Shown: in pieces, positions 9,280 to 20,607 of the stretch
Position numbering within the stretch: the stretch's first letter is position 1
Layout of the letters: each line of letters begins with the position of its first letter
DNA from: Microbacterium sp. CH12i
Lineage (GTDB): Bacteria > Actinomycetota > Actinomycetes > Actinomycetales > Microbacteriaceae
Length of the DNA: 64,000 nt
Direction: 5' to 3'
Assembly: GCF_000685355.1 (NCBI RefSeq)
Contig: NZ_JHET01000007.1
Span: forward strand, 186,001-250,000
Notes under the pieces: model-generated
The model's input: only the letters and a program-made list of their open reading frames with translations
The model's database searches: none
What the model was told of the DNA's origin: nothing
Translations under genes and position numbers: made by a program

Positions 9280-10318
9280 CGGCATGAACATCGCCGACGG
9301 TAGAGATCCCGCTGAACCGATCGACGAGACCGAACTCGCGATCGAAGGCGCGCTGCGTCCCGGCAGCCTTGGTGAATTCGTCGGGCAGCCCAAGGTGCGC
9401 GGTCAGTTGCAGCTGCTGCTCGATGCCGCTCGTATCCAGAATCGCCCGCCGGATCACATCCTGCTCGCAGGCCCCCCTGGCCTCGGGAAGACCACGCTCG
9501 CGATGATCGTCGCGTATGAGAGCGAGCGCCCGCTCCGACTTTCCAGTGGTCCTGCGATTCAGCACGCCGGAGACCTCGCAGCGCTGTTATCGAGTCTTGT
9601 GCCTGGCGAGGTGCTGTTCATCGACGAGATCCACCGCATGGCGCGCTCTGCCGAAGAGATGCTGTACCTCGCGATGGAAGACTTCCGGATCGACATCATG
9701 GTAGGCAAGGGTGCAGGAGCGACCAGCATCCCACTCGACCTGGCCCCCTTCACCCTCGTAGGAGCCACGACACGCTCGGGCCTTCTTCCCAACCCGCTGC
9801 GCGACAGGTTCGGCTTCACGGGTCACCTTGAGTTCTATGAAGACAGCGACCTCGAAAAGGTCATCGCGCGCTCCTCGAGCGTTCTCGGCATCTCGCTGCC
9901 CACAGATGCCCGCTCAGAGATCGCGCGCCGCTCCCGGGGCACACCACGCATCGCGAACCGCCTGCTGCGTAGAGTGAGAGATTACGCGCTCGTGCACGGC
10001 GAGCTCAGCGATGCATCCATTTCGGACGTGCATGCGGCGCTCGATCTCTATGACGTCGACCCGATCGGTCTCGATCGCCTCGACCGCGCAGTGCTCGATA
10101 CGCTCGTTCGACGCTTCCGTGGCGGGCCCGTGGGGCTCAGCACGCTGGCGGTGGCTGTCGGTGAAGAGGCTGAGACGGTGGAAAGCGTCGTCGAACCCTT
10201 CCTCGTGCGCATTGGGTTCCTCGGACGCACACCCCGAGGACGCGTGGCAACCCCAGAGGCATATGAGCACCTCGGCCTGCGGCATCCAGAGCAGGCCGCA
10301 TTGCTCGATGACCTATAA
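9272..10318 (+). CDS. ruvB: Holliday junction branch migration ATPase RuvB
   Basis: AAA+ motor of about 348 residues. Walker [10 protein letters not shown] and Walker B LFIDEIHR are present, followed by sensor ATTRSG and a C-terminal winged helix. GTG codons at 9263 and 9272 and an ATG at 9284 are all possible starts; 9272 has aagg at a reasonable distance and overlaps the ruvA stop. The downstream gap to yajC is 68 bp. Confidence 0.95.
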   Translation: MDDGMNIADGRDPAEPIDETELAIEGALRPGSLGEFVGQPKVRGQLQLLLDAARIQNRPPDHILLAGPPGLGKTTLAMIVAYESERPLRLSSGPAIQHAGDLAALLSSLVPGEVLFIDEIHRMARSAEEMLYLAMEDFRIDIMVGKGAGATSIPLDLAPFTLVGATTRSGLLPNPLRDRFGFTGHLEFYEDSDLEKVIARSSSVLGISLPTDARSEIARRSRGTPRIANRLLRRVRDYALVHGELSDASISDVHAALDLYDVDPIGLDRLDRAVLDTLVRRFRGGPVGLSTLAVAVGEEAETVESVVEPFLVRIGFLGRTPRGRVATPEAYEHLGLRHPEQAALLDDL

Positions 10319-10386
10319 TCGCTGAAGGCTTCCCCTGATCCCCCTGCGCGCCCATCGATGCGCGCGCATTTGAAAGGCACTTCCTG

Positions 10387-10800
10387 ATGGAAATCATCCT
10401 CTTCGGTCTTCTCGCTGTTCTTCTGGTGTTTATGATCTTCAACACCCGCAAGCGCACCAAGCAGCAGAAGGCTGACCAGGCAGAGAAGGCCACCAAGACG
10501 ATTCCTGGCGCCAAGGTCCTGCTGCAGGGCGGCCTGTACGGCACGATCGTTGCATTCGACCCGGAGAACCTGGACGAGCCCGCGCTCGTTGAGATCGCGC
10601 CCGGCACCGTCATCGAGGTGCACAGCCAGGCAATCCTGCGCGTCGTTGAGCCGACGGATGCTCTCGAAGAGCAGATCGATGATGACTTCGCTGTCGACCT
10701 CGATGCGGACAGCCACCCGGTCGTTGAAGAGCACCCCGCCGCTCTCGAGACGCCTGAGGAGACCCGCGCTCGTCTCGACCGCGACTCCGACGGCAAGTAG
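10387..10800 (+). CDS. yajC: Preprotein translocase subunit YajC
   Basis: 137 residues with one N-terminal membrane helix (IILFGLLAVLLVFMIF), a basic stop-transfer stretch (NTRKRTKQQK), a KVLLQGGLYGTI core and an acidic low-complexity tail. YajC associates with SecDF. It directly precedes secD and secF, as in other bacteria. ATG 10387 follows gaaagg. Confidence 0.93.
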   Translation: MEIILFGLLAVLLVFMIFNTRKRTKQQKADQAEKATKTIPGAKVLLQGGLYGTIVAFDPENLDEPALVEIAPGTVIEVHSQAILRVVEPTDALEEQIDDDFAVDLDADSHPVVEEHPAALETPEETRARLDRDSDGK

Positions 10801-10840
10801 TCCTTCAACGCCCGCCGGCATCGTAGAAAGCTGAACGTAC

Positions 10841-12571
10841 GTGGCATCCTCTTCACCTGTTCGTCATGCCTGGAAGGTCCTTCTCACACTTCTTCTCGTG
10901 ACGGCCGCTTTGTTCGGCGTCAACGCGATCGGCGTGTACGGATTCGGAAAGAGCTCCTGGAGCCCTGAGCTCGCCCTCGACCTGCAGGGCGGCACCCAGA
11001 TCGTTCTCAGCGCTGTCACCCCGGACGGTGCTGATCCGACGCAGGACCAGCTCGACCAGGCTGCCGCGATCATCCGCCAGCGCGTTGACTCAGCTGGCGT
11101 TGCCGAGGCCGACATCACAACCGAGGGCGGACGCAACATTGTCGTCCAGATCCCAGGTGCGGCCGACGCGGAGACCCGCGCACGGATCGAGGCGAGCGCG
11201 CAGCTTGAGTTCCGATCGGTCATCTATGCCTCAGGCGCAGCCACCGAATTCGTCGGCGAAGATGGTAACTCCACGCCGTACCCGACTCCGGACCCTTCCG
11301 CGAACGCCATTCCCTCACCAGAGCCGACCGATGGCAGCGATCCGTCGTGGGTTACCGAGAAGTTGCAGGCCGAGTTCCTCGCGTTCGACTGCGCCAAGCC
11401 GCGGACTGATGCGACTAATGCACCCGCGGACCAGCCGCTGATCACGTGCGACGACACCAAGCAGTTCAAGTACATCCTCGGCCCGATGGAACTCTCCGGA
11501 GACGCCATCGACGACGCCACCAGCGGGCGCGACCAGCAAAGCGGCGCCTGGACGGTGCAGCTGAGCTTGAACGCGCACGGCACCAAGATCTTCGGCGAGA
11601 CCAGCCAGCGGCTGTACCAGAACAAGCTCGCGAACCTCAGCCCGCGTGACCAGTTCGCGTTCGTTCTCGACGGCGAAGTGATCTCCGCTCCGCAGATGAA
11701 CGGCGTCATCCTCAACGGCAAGCCCAGCATCTCTGGGTCGTTCACTCAGGAGTCGGCGAAGACGCTCGCCGACCAGTTGAAGTACGGCGCGCTGCCGTTG
11801 AGCTTCACCACTGAGAGCTCCGACACGATCTCGGCAACGCTGGGTACACAGCAGCTGCAGATCGGACTCATCGCCGGACTCATCGGGCTTGCGCTCGTCG
11901 CGCTCTACTCGCTGCTCAGCTACCGCGCACTCGGCACCGTGATCATCGCATCGATCGCCGTGATGGGTGTTCTCACCTACGTGATCGTGTGCATCCTCGC
12001 GTGGCGACTTGGTTTCCGCCTATCGCTCGCGGGTGTCGCAGGCCTTATCGTCTCGATCGGTTTCACGGCCGACTCGTTCATCGTCTACTTCGAGCGAATA
12101 CGAGACGAACTACGCGACGGAAAGTCCATCACCAGCGCCGTCGAAGACGGCTGGGGGCGCGCGAAGCGCACGATCTACATCTCGAAGTCGATCAACGTGC
12201 TCGCCGCGGTCGTGTTGTACATCCTCGCGGATTCGACGGTCAAGGGCTTCGCCTTCACACTCGGACTCACGACGCTGATTGACGTGCTGATCTTCGTGAT
12301 CTTCACGCACCCGGTAATGCAGATCCTCGCCAGGACCCGCTTCTTCGGCGGCGGTCACAAGCTGTCTGGTCTCGACCCAGAGGCGCTGGGCGCCGTTTAC
12401 CATACGCGCACGCAGTTCCGTCAGATCACGCCGGCATCCGGGGGGCGGGCAGCAAAGAACGGCCGCTCCCGTGCCGAAGCAGAACGCCGACAAACTATCG
12501 CCGAGCGTAAACGTGCCGCGGTGTTGACCGGAGACAAAACTACGGATTCCGGAAGCGAGGGAAACCGCTGA
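10841..12571 (+). CDS. secD: Protein translocase subunit SecD
   Basis: 576 residues; RND-type protein that uses the proton gradient to pull secreted proteins out of SecYEG. It has an N-terminal helix, the diagnostic LALDLQGGTQIVL motif, a large extracytoplasmic region with a Pro/Ser-rich insert (about residues 140-170) and five helices in the C-terminal third. It starts at GTG 10841 and its stop overlaps the secF start (ATGG/TGA at 12569-12573). A basic cytoplasmic tail rich in Lys and Arg follows the last helix. Confidence 0.95.
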   Translation: MASSSPVRHAWKVLLTLLLVTAALFGVNAIGVYGFGKSSWSPELALDLQGGTQIVLSAVTPDGADPTQDQLDQAAAIIRQRVDSAGVAEADITTEGGRNIVVQIPGAADAETRARIEASAQLEFRSVIYASGAATEFVGEDGNSTPYPTPDPSANAIPSPEPTDGSDPSWVTEKLQAEFLAFDCAKPRTDATNAPADQPLITCDDTKQFKYILGPMELSGDAIDDATSGRDQQSGAWTVQLSLNAHGTKIFGETSQRLYQNKLANLSPRDQFAFVLDGEVISAPQMNGVILNGKPSISGSFTQESAKTLADQLKYGALPLSFTTESSDTISATLGTQQLQIGLIAGLIGLALVALYSLLSYRALGTVIIASIAVMGVLTYVIVCILAWRLGFRLSLAGVAGLIVSIGFTADSFIVYFERIRDELRDGKSITSAVEDGWGRAKRTIYISKSINVLAAVVLYILADSTVKGFAFTLGLTTLIDVLIFVIFTHPVMQILARTRFFGGGHKLSGLDPEALGAVYHTRTQFRQITPASGGRAAKNGRSRAEAERRQTIAERKRAAVLTGDKTTDSGSEGNR

Positions 12572-13561
12572 TGGCTTCCATGAATGAGTTCGGTAACAAC
12601 CTTTACAGCGGGAAGACTTCTTTCCCGTTCGTCGGCAGACGCCGCCTTTGGTTCATCATCGCGATCGCACTGGTTGTGGCATCCGCTCTCGTGCCGCTGC
12701 TGCGTCCCGTGCAGTTCTCGATCGAGTTCACCGGCGGATCGCAGTTCATGGTGCTCGCACCGGATAGCGTCCAGCAGAGCACTGCAACTGACGCCGTGCA
12801 CTCCGTTGTTCCAGGAGCCACCACCAAGGTCGTTATCGTCAGCGACACGAACGTGCGCGTCCAGACCGACCAGATGAGTGCTGAAGACACGCAGCTCGTC
12901 GCCACGGCCCTCGCCGACGCCTACAAGGTAGACCCGGCCGAGGTGACGTCATCCTTCATCGGTCCGGCCTGGGGTGAGAACGTCACACGGCAGTCGCTGT
13001 GGGGACTTGCGATCTTCCTCGCCCTGACGTTCCTGATCCTCGCGGTCTACTTCCGCACCTGGAAGATGTCCGCCGCTGCGATCCTCGGTCTGCTCGACGT
13101 GCTCATCATCACGGTCGGCGTCTATGCACTGGCCGGCTTCGAGATCTCGCCGGCTGCCGTTATCGGGTTCCTCACGATCCTGGCGTATTCGCTGTACGAC
13201 ACCACGGTCGTGTTCGACAAGATCCGAGAAAATACCACCGAAGACGGGGAGAACTCTGCCCGCACCTTCGGCGAATCGGTGAACCTTGCCGTCAACCAGA
13301 CGCTGATTCGATCGATCAACACGTCGATCGTCGCGGCGCTCCCGGTGGGCGCGATCCTGTTCATCGGCGCGTTCTGGCTCGGTGCAGAGACCCTTACCGA
13401 TATCTCGCTGTCGATCTTCGTCGGCATCCTCGTCGCGACATACTCAACGCTCTTTGTCGCAGCGCCGCTCTACTCGCTCTTCCGCGAAAAAAGAGCCGCA
13501 GATCGTCGAGCGCGACAAGCGCGTGCTCGAGTTGCGCGCTCGCGCGCTGACCGACGCGTAG
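12571..13561 (+). CDS. secF: Protein translocase subunit SecF (C-terminal frameshift)
   Basis: Partner of SecD. It has an N-terminal helix after FPFVGRRR, the FSIEFTGGSQF motif, and helices containing YSLYDTTVVFDKIREN. The raw frame runs on to 13602 with an unusual Arg-rich end. Removing one A from the run at 13487-13492 gives instead a short tail (EPQIVERDKRVLELRARAL) ending at 13561, which looks like the normal SecF end. I take the extra A as an error. The next gene is relA; the apt gene often found between them elsewhere is absent here. Confidence 0.92.
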
Positions 13562-13627
13562 AGCTGTTCGCTGGCGGAGGGTTCCTCTGCCGACACGCGT
13601 AAGATGTTCTGACCCGGAGGTGAAGTG

Positions 13628-15873
13628 ATGGCGGAGGCTAACGCGCCGACGCAGGGATCGAGTCTCAGAAGACTCGTACCCCGCATCTTCTCGCGCGCCC
13701 CCCGCATCAACGACCTCGACAACCTGATCCGCACGGTGCGAGTGAATCACCCCAAGGGTGATCTCGCGATCATCAGCCGCGCGTATCAGGTCGCCAGCGA
13801 GAAGCATGCAGGTCAGAAGCGTCAGAGCGGCGAGCCCTACATCACCCATCCGCTTGCTGTCGCACAGATCCTCGCCGATATGGGTCTCGGACCTCGCGCA
13901 ATCGCTGCGGCCTTGCTGCACGACACGGTAGAAGACACCGGCTACGCGCTCTCCGAGCTGACCGAGAAGTTCGGCGACGAAGTCGCCATGCTCGTAGATG
14001 GCGTCACGAAGCTCGACAAGGTCAAGTACGGCGAGAGTGCTCAAGCCGAGACCGTCCGCAAGATGATCGTCGCGATGTCCAAGGACATCCGTGTTCTCCT
14101 GATCAAACTCGCCGACCGTCTGCACAATGCCCGCACCTGGGGGTTTGTCCCGCCAGAGAAAGCAGAGCGCAAAGCCAGAGAGACGCTGGAGATCTACGCG
14201 CCGCTCGCGAATCGCCTCGGAATCCAAGCGATTAAGTCAGAGCTCGAAGATCTCTCGTTCGCGGTGCTGCATCCCAAGATCTACGCCGAGATCACCAGCC
14301 TCATCGCGCAACGCACCCCGCAGCGCGAGAAGTATCTGCAGTCGGTCATCCAGTCCATCAACGAAGACCTGCACGATCTCCGCATCCGCGGCAAGGTCGT
14401 TGGTCGGCCAAAGCAGCTGTACTCCGTCTATCAGAAGATGGTCATCCGCGGACGCGAGTTCGACGACATCTACGACCTCATCGGCATCCGGGTGCTGGTC
14501 GGATCGGTCCGCGACTGCTACGCGGTGCTCGGCGCGATCCACGCGCGCTGGACGCCGCTGCCCGGCCGGTTCAAGGACTACATCGCCACCCCCAAATTCA
14601 ATCTGTATCAGTCGCTGCACACCACGGTGATCGGGCCCAGCGGGCGCACCGTAGAGATTCAGATTCGCACTCACGAAATGCATCAGCAGGCAGAGTTCGG
14701 GGTCGCAGCGCACTGGATGTACAAAGAGCGGATGAACGGCGGCCGCCCCGATTCTGGTCCCACCGACACCGATATGACGTGGCTTGCGCACATCTCTGAC
14801 TGGCAGGCCGAGACCGCAGACCCCAGTGAATTCCTCGACTCGCTGCGCTTCGAGATCGGGGCGAAAGAGGTCTACGTCTTCACCCCGAAGGGGCGGGTCA
14901 TCGGACTTCCCAGCGGTGCGACTCCCGTCGACTTCGCCTACGCCGTGCACACCGAGATCGGCCACCGCACCATGGGTGCGAAGGTCAACGGGCGCTTGGT
15001 GCCGTTGGAGACCGTCGTCAAGAGTGGTGACGTCGTCGAGGTCTTCACTTCGAAGAACCCGGATGCCGGCCCCAGCCAGGACTGGCTCGGCTTCGTCAAA
15101 AGCACCCGCGCACGCAACAAGATCAAGGGTTGGTTCACCAAGGAGCGCCGCGAAGAGGCGATCGAACAGGGCAAAGAGGCCATCGCACGCGCGATGCGAC
15201 GACAGAACCTGCCGCTCCAGCGGTTGATGAGTCAGGACTCGTTCTCAGAGTCGCGCAGCAGCTGCACTACGAAGACGTCTCCGCCCTGTACGCAGCAGTC
15301 GGCGAAGGACATGTCTCTACGCAGTCCGTGCTCGAGAAAGTCACGGCGAACGTCGCGGCGAATGACACCGGCACCGGTGCGATCGAGATTCCCGGACGAC
15401 CGCGCACTCGGGAGCCCCGCGCCGGCGATTCGGGCATTCTGGTGCGCGGCGCCGACGACATCCTGGTCAAGCTCGCCAAGTGTTGCACGCCGGTGCCTGG
15501 CGATCCGATCGTCGGCTTCGTGACGCGCGGAAGCGGCGTTTCTGTACACCGCTCGGACTGCGTCAACGTGAAGGCGCTGAGTGCTGAGGAGCAGCGCTTC
15601 GTTGAAGTCGAATGGGCGCCGACCACGAAGAGCGTCTTCCGCGTTCAGATTCAGGTCGAAGCTCTTGACCGCGCTGGATTGCTCTCGGACGTCACGCGCG
15701 TACTGAGCGAGCATCATGTGAACATCCTGTCTGCGACCGTGTCGACCACGAACGAGCGCCTCGCAATCAGCAAGTTCGTGTTCGAGATGGGCGACGCGGT
15801 GCACCTGGATCGGGTGCTCAACGCGGTCCGCCGCATCGACGCGGTCTACGACGTCTATCGCGTGACGTCCTAA
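13628..15873 (+). CDS. relA: Bifunctional (p)ppGpp synthetase/hydrolase Rel (one frameshift)
   Basis: Controls the stringent response by making and degrading (p)ppGpp. Domains in order: HD hydrolase (HDTVED, H98/D99), synthetase (YQSLHTTV), TGS ([15 protein letters not shown]), zinc-finger region ([10 protein letters not shown]) and C-terminal ACT ([14 protein letters not shown]). ATG 13628 has ggagg seven bases upstream. The frame breaks near 15244. Restoring one C there (ttc-ctc) joins QRLMSQDSF to [15 protein letters not shown], giving a full-length Rel of about 748 residues. Its stop overlaps that of the convergent gene. Confidence 0.94.
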
Positions 15874-16420
15874 CCGTTTTCTCCTACCAATCTCTCCACC
15901 ACCGTCAGTGCGGCACGACGGCCGGGCAGCCTCGGGCGTGCAGACAAGTGCTCATGCACATGCGGAAGTAACGTCGGCATTTGCTGGGCGAGGAGCTGCA
16001 TCCACACGACGTACTCCGGGTACCGGCTGGCGCCGAGAATGAGGTCTGTGAGGGTGCGCTGCGCGGTCGTCACCGATACATCCGCGACGACGATGATGTC
16101 GGCATCCGGCAGTCTGCTTTCGTGCACGACGACGTTGTACGCAGCCGTCACGCGAGGTCGGCGATCGACAGCACGCTGAATATGGTGCCGCAGGGGTGCA
16201 GCGTCCCCAACACCATGCACCCACGCCGCGCTTGGTCCACTCACGGCGAAGCAGGGGACACGATCGGGATGAGCGCCGCCGCCCGCGCGTCGACGCCCTC
16301 AGGGATGTCGGCGGGCATATAGCCCGCACCGAGCTCAAACAGCAGCCCGTCTAGCCGCGCTGAGTTCAGCTCGGGCTGTGAGAGCAACCCACCGGGCAGA
16401 TAGAACAGGGACTTGTGCAC
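15870..16420 (-). CDS. AbiEi-antitoxin-like hypothetical protein (frameshifted)
   Basis: From GTG 16420 the reverse strand reads HKSLFYLPGGLLSQPEL, and breaks near 16249. Adding one base to that A pair (T on the coding strand) continues into AFAVSGPSAAWVHGVG and through SVTTAQRTLTDLIL to the stop at 15870, about 183 residues. The block SGPSAAWVHG...VTT..RTL.DL resembles the C-terminal domain of AbiEi-type antitoxin-like proteins common in Microbacteriaceae. No partner toxin (AbiEii nucleotidyltransferase) is adjacent. Function unknown; the family call is from memory of the motif and is moderate at best. Confidence 0.55.
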
Positions 16421-16472
16421 AGGTTCAGTGTGCCGTGCCCTTCCGTTGCCCGGAGCAGCCTGTGGATAACCG

Positions 16473-17822
16473 TCAGGCGCCGAGCGCGTTCAGCCACGCG
16501 CGACGAGCCTCGAGTGCATCCGCAGCTTCCTTGGCAGCCTTCTTGTTGCCGGATGCCTCTGCTGCGGCTTTCTCTGACTCGAGCTTCTCAATCGCGTCGA
16601 GCAGCTGCTGGCTCATGTCGTTCGCCCGCGCCTTGGTCTCAGGGTTGTTGCGCTTCCAATCGACCTCTTCGCGAGACTTGAGCGCCTGCTCAATCACGCG
16701 GAGCTTGTCATCTAGCGCACGTTCCTTGTCGCGGGGGAAGACTCGACCGACGGCATCCCATTGCGTCTGAATGCGCGTGAGCAGCGCGCGGGCCTGCTTG
16801 ATGTTGGATTCATCGGCGACGGCCTTTGCTTCTTCAAGGAGCGCCTGTCGGGCCTCGATCTTCGGAGCCGATTCGGCTTCCTCTGCAGCCGACTGCTCGG
16901 CACGAGCCGAATAGAGAGCGTCGCCAGCAGCCTTGAAACGTGCCCAGAGTGCGTCGTCTGCCTTGCGTCCGGCCCGACCAGAGGCCTTCCAGTCATCGAG
17001 AAGGCTGCGGTACGCGGGGATTCCGTCGACGCCCTTCGGCTCGAGAGCCTCGGCACGTTCGATCAGCTGCGTCTTGCGGTCACGCGACGCCTTGTGCGTC
17101 TCGTCGAGGTCGGCATAGAAGGCGCGACGGTTCTTATCGACCACCGAGCGTGCGTCGCGGAATCGCTTCCAGAGCTGCTGCGAGGCGCCCTTCGGCAACC
17201 GGGGTCCGGTCTGCTGCTGCGCCTGCCAGGTGTCGAAAAGCGTTGTCACCTCTTCGGTGACCTGCTTCCACTGCACCTTCGAGAAATCACGCGCCGCGAT
17301 CTCTTCGATGCTCTCGACGAGCACCGTGCGCTCGGCGATGGCCTTGTCTACGAGTTCCTTCGCCTGCTGGGCCTCAGCTGCACTGGCCTGCGCCAGCGCC
17401 TCAGTCAGCGTGGCGATTCGTGCCTGCAGCGATGCAAGGTCACCGACCGCGGCAGCTTCCGTCACCTCACCGACAAGCTTCTTCGCCTGCGCGGTCAGAT
17501 CGCTGGCGGAGGCGCCACCGGCCTGGTGTCGCTGCTCGAGCGTGTTCACCTTGAAGGCGAGGTCATCAAACTTGCGCACGAAATACGCGAGCGCCTCATC
17601 TGGCGTGCCGTCCGGGTACTGCCCGACAACGCGCCAATCGTCGCCCTCGCGGACTTCAACGGTGCCGTCCTCAGCGACGCGACCCCAATCGGCAGAGTCA
17701 GCTGCCGCGACCGGAGAGACCGGGGTCACCGGCTTTGCTGGCACGGTAGGGCGCGACGGCATCGGGATGCGCGGGGGTGCGGGAACGGGGGGAGTCGGCT
17801 TCGAAGGCTCGGTGGCAGACAC
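16473..17822 (-). CDS. DUF349 domain-containing protein
   Basis: 449 residues. A Pro-rich N-terminus (about 1-40) is followed by a short block around DWGRVAEDGTVEVREGDDW, then a long, charged, mostly helical region containing repeated DUF349 units (patterns such as LWKRFRDARSVVDKNRRAFY and LWARFKAAGDALY). Probably a cytoplasmic coiled-coil protein. DUF349 proteins have no firmly established role. Transcribed leftward, divergent from the nitrite operon. Confidence 0.88.
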   Translation of the reverse strand: MSATEPSKPTPPVPAPPRIPMPSRPTVPAKPVTPVSPVAAADSADWGRVAEDGTVEVREGDDWRVVGQYPDGTPDEALAYFVRKFDDLAFKVNTLEQRHQAGGASASDLTAQAKKLVGEVTEAAAVGDLASLQARIATLTEALAQASAAEAQQAKELVDKAIAERTVLVESIEEIAARDFSKVQWKQVTEEVTTLFDTWQAQQQTGPRLPKGASQQLWKRFRDARSVVDKNRRAFYADLDETHKASRDRKTQLIERAEALEPKGVDGIPAYRSLLDDWKASGRAGRKADDALWARFKAAGDALYSARAEQSAAEEAESAPKIEARQALLEEAKAVADESNIKQARALLTRIQTQWDAVGRVFPRDKERALDDKLRVIEQALKSREEVDWKRNNPETKARANDMSQQLLDAIEKLESEKAAAEASGNKKAAKEAADALEARRAWLNALGA

Positions 17823-17923
17823 GATGTGCTCCTTGCGCGGTCAGCCCGCGGGAGGGGGAAAGGACGTTGTTCAGCCTAGTACGAGAGCGGACCCCCCGGA
17901 GATGCCTCAATTCTCACGCCACC

Positions 17924-17961
17924 GTTATCCGTTTGTGAGGAGAACGTTCGATGCGCGTAAC
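17924..17961 (+). promoter_or_regulatory. Possible GlnR-type operator upstream of nirB
   Basis: GTTAT, GTGAG, GTTCG and GTAAC begin at 17924, 17935, 17946 and 17957, exactly 11 bp apart, matching the 5-6-5-6 spacing of actinobacterial GlnR boxes (GTnAC-n6-GaAAC). Only the last unit fits the consensus fully. Location about 70-105 bp before nirB suits nitrogen control. Tentative. Confidence 0.35.
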
Positions 17962-18029
17962 AACAGTCGCCGGGTCCGTGAAACACCGCGCGCATAACGT
18001 CTGAGCATCACCGACCCGCAGGAGGCACC

Positions 18030-20607
18030 GTGAACGAGAACATCGAGAACACGACAGACATTCTCGTCGTAGGCGCCGGAATGGTTGCACACCGACTCGT
18101 AGAGAGCGTGCTCAGCCGGGCGGAGGCCGGGATGCGCATCACCGTGATAGGGGATGAGAACCGTGCCCCTTATGATCGCGTGGGACTAACCGGCTACTTC
18201 GCTGGCTCGACACCGCAACAGCTCACGCTCGACCCAGGAGTGTTCGACGACGATCGTGTCACCCTCATCGCTGACGACCGCGTCACCCGGATCGATCGAG
18301 TTGCGAAGACGGTGACAACGCGGGCTCATCGCTCGCTCGGATACGACACGCTCGTGCTTGCCACCGGCTCATACGCGGCGCGCGTCGCTGTGGACGGCGC
18401 AGATCTGCCGGGATGCTTCGTCTACCGCACGCTCGACGACGTACAGGCTCTGCGTCAATTCGTATCGCGTCGCGGTGCTGAACTCGGGCGCCCGCTTCGA
18501 GGGGCCGTCATCGGAGGGGGGCTGCTGGGCCTAGAAGCCGCGGGGGCGCTACAGAGCCTTGATGTCGAATGCACTGTGGTGCAGTCATCCGATCGCCTGA
18601 TGTCTGCACAACTCGACATCGCCGGCGGTGGGATGCTGCGTCGCCTCATCGAAGCCAAAGGAATTAGTGTTCGTACGCAATCACGCACCACACGACTCGA
18701 CCCCGACGCGTCAGGGGCTGTCACGGCACTCGAATTCCAGGACGGCAGCTTTCATCGCGCGACGTGGTCATCTTCACCGTCGGGGTCCGGCCGCGTGACG
18801 AACTCGCACGCGCCGCCCACCTGAATGTGCACCCCACCGGAGGCGTGCTCATCGACGATCGCTGCCGAACGAGCGACCCGTCGATTATTGCCATCGGCGA
18901 GGTCGCCAGCTTTGACGGTCGCAGCGTCGGACTTGTCGCTCCCGGTTATGCGATGGCGGAGATCGCGGCAACACGGCTCCTTGGGGGAGATGCGACTTTC
19001 CCCGGCTACGACGAATCCACCAAGCTCAAACTCTCCGGCGTGGATGTAGCAAGTTTCGGTGACGCATTTGCCCACACTACGAACGCGCTTGACGTCATAT
19101 ACGCGATCCGGTGGCCGGCGTATACAAGAAGCTCGTGCTCTCCGACGACGCGCAGACGCTGCTTGGTGGCATCCTGATCGGCGACGCGTCTGCGTACGGC
19201 TCGCTCCGGCCCCTGGTGGGCGCGCGTCTCGGCGCAGACCCGGTGGCCTATCTGATGCCTTCCGGTGGCGTGGAGGCCCCCACCGGGGAGCTCCCAGATG
19301 AGGCTGTCGTCTGCTCGTGCTCAAACGTGACCGCTGGTCGGATCCGACAAGCCGTGCATGATGAGGGGTGCACAGATGCCGGCGCGGTGAAGGCATGCAC
19401 GAAGGCCGGCGCGACGTGCGGGTCGTGCGTGCTCATGGTCAAGAAGATCGTCGGACAGGAACTGACCAAACTCGGCCAGACCGTATCGAACGCTCTGTGC
19501 GAGCACTTCGATCTGTCGCGCCGACAGCTCTTCGATGCTGTGCGGGTGTCTGAGCTGACCACGTTTAGCGCGATCATCGAACGGTTTGGCCGCGGCCGCG
19601 GGTGTGATATCTGCAAACCGGCTCTTGCCAGCATCCTTTCGGCGCTGGTCGGCGCCCACGTACTCGATGGCGAAAATGCCAGCCTGCAGGACACGAACGA
19701 CCACGTCATGGCGAATATGCAAAAAGACGGCACCTATTCGGTGGTGCCGCGGATGCCGGGCGGCGAAGTGACACCGGCGGGCCTGGTCGTGATCGGGCAG
19801 ATCGCCGAGGATTTTGCTCTCTATACGAAAATCACCGGCGGCCAGCGCATCGACATGTTCGGGGCGAGGCTCGAACAACTGCCGTTGATCTGGCAGCGAC
19901 TGGTCGACGCAGGGTTCGAATCAGGCCACGCCTACGGAAAATCGTTGCGCACGGTCAAGTCTTGTGTCGGGTCCACCTGGTGTCGCTTCGGAGTGCTCGA
20001 CTCGGTCGGCATGGCCGTCCGCCTCGAGCTTCGATATCGGGGATTGCGCGCCCCGCACAAGCTGAAAATTGGCGTCTCCGGGTGTGCACGCGAATGCGCA
20101 GAGGCGCGGTCGAAGGATGTCGGCGTCATCGCGACAGAGACCGGATGGAACATGTATGTCGGAGGAAACGGCGGCTTCACGCCCCGTCACGCAGAGCTGT
20201 TCGCCTCCGATCTCTCCGACGAGGCCCTCATCCAAGCGATCGACCGCTTCTTCATGTACTACATCCGCACTGCTGACCGGCTGCAGCGCACTGCACCCTG
20301 GTGTGAGGAACTCGAAGGCGGCCTCGATGCGCTCCGCGCTGTCATCTTCGACGACGCTCTCGGGATCTGCGTGGATCTAGACACAGCGATGACCAGACAC
20401 GTCGACAACTACGAGGACGAATGGGCAGCGACGCTGCGCGACCCGGCGAAGCTGGCACGCTTCCGCTCGTTCGTGAATGCCGCCGATGTGCCGGATCCAT
20501 CCCTCGGCTACGTCGCAACAAGAGGCCAACTGCGTCCGGTAACAGCCGAAGAACGTGAGTCGGGCGCCGTGATGATCGCCGGAACAACGCTGGAGGTGCG
20601 TCGATGA
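18030..20607 (+). CDS. nirB: Assimilatory nitrite reductase [NAD(P)H] large subunit (two frameshifts)
   Basis: Reduces nitrite to ammonium in the cytoplasm with siroheme and Fe-S clusters. GTG 18030 follows aggagg. The N-terminal FAD/NAD domain begins ILVVGAGMVAHRLVE, with a second dinucleotide fold at AVIGGGLLGLEAAG. A BFD-like [2Fe-2S] domain shows VCSCSN and CGSC. The C-terminal sulfite/nitrite reductase half has the siroheme/4Fe-4S cysteines in KSCVGSTWCRFG and GCARECAEA. Frames break near 18760 and 19105; restoring one C (gcc-gac) and one G (gcg-gat) yields a continuous NirB of about 860 residues. The stop overlaps nirD (ATGA). Confidence 0.93.

Noticed and set aside
13492..13602. Novel Arg-rich C-terminal extension of SecF
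   Set aside because: One extra A in a run of six creates it; the alternative frame gives a normal SecF tail.
16761..17879. 372-residue plus-strand frame opposite the DUF349 gene
   Set aside because: Antisense shadow with Arg/Leu/Gly-rich low-complexity content; the reverse strand has a coherent family protein and ribosome site.
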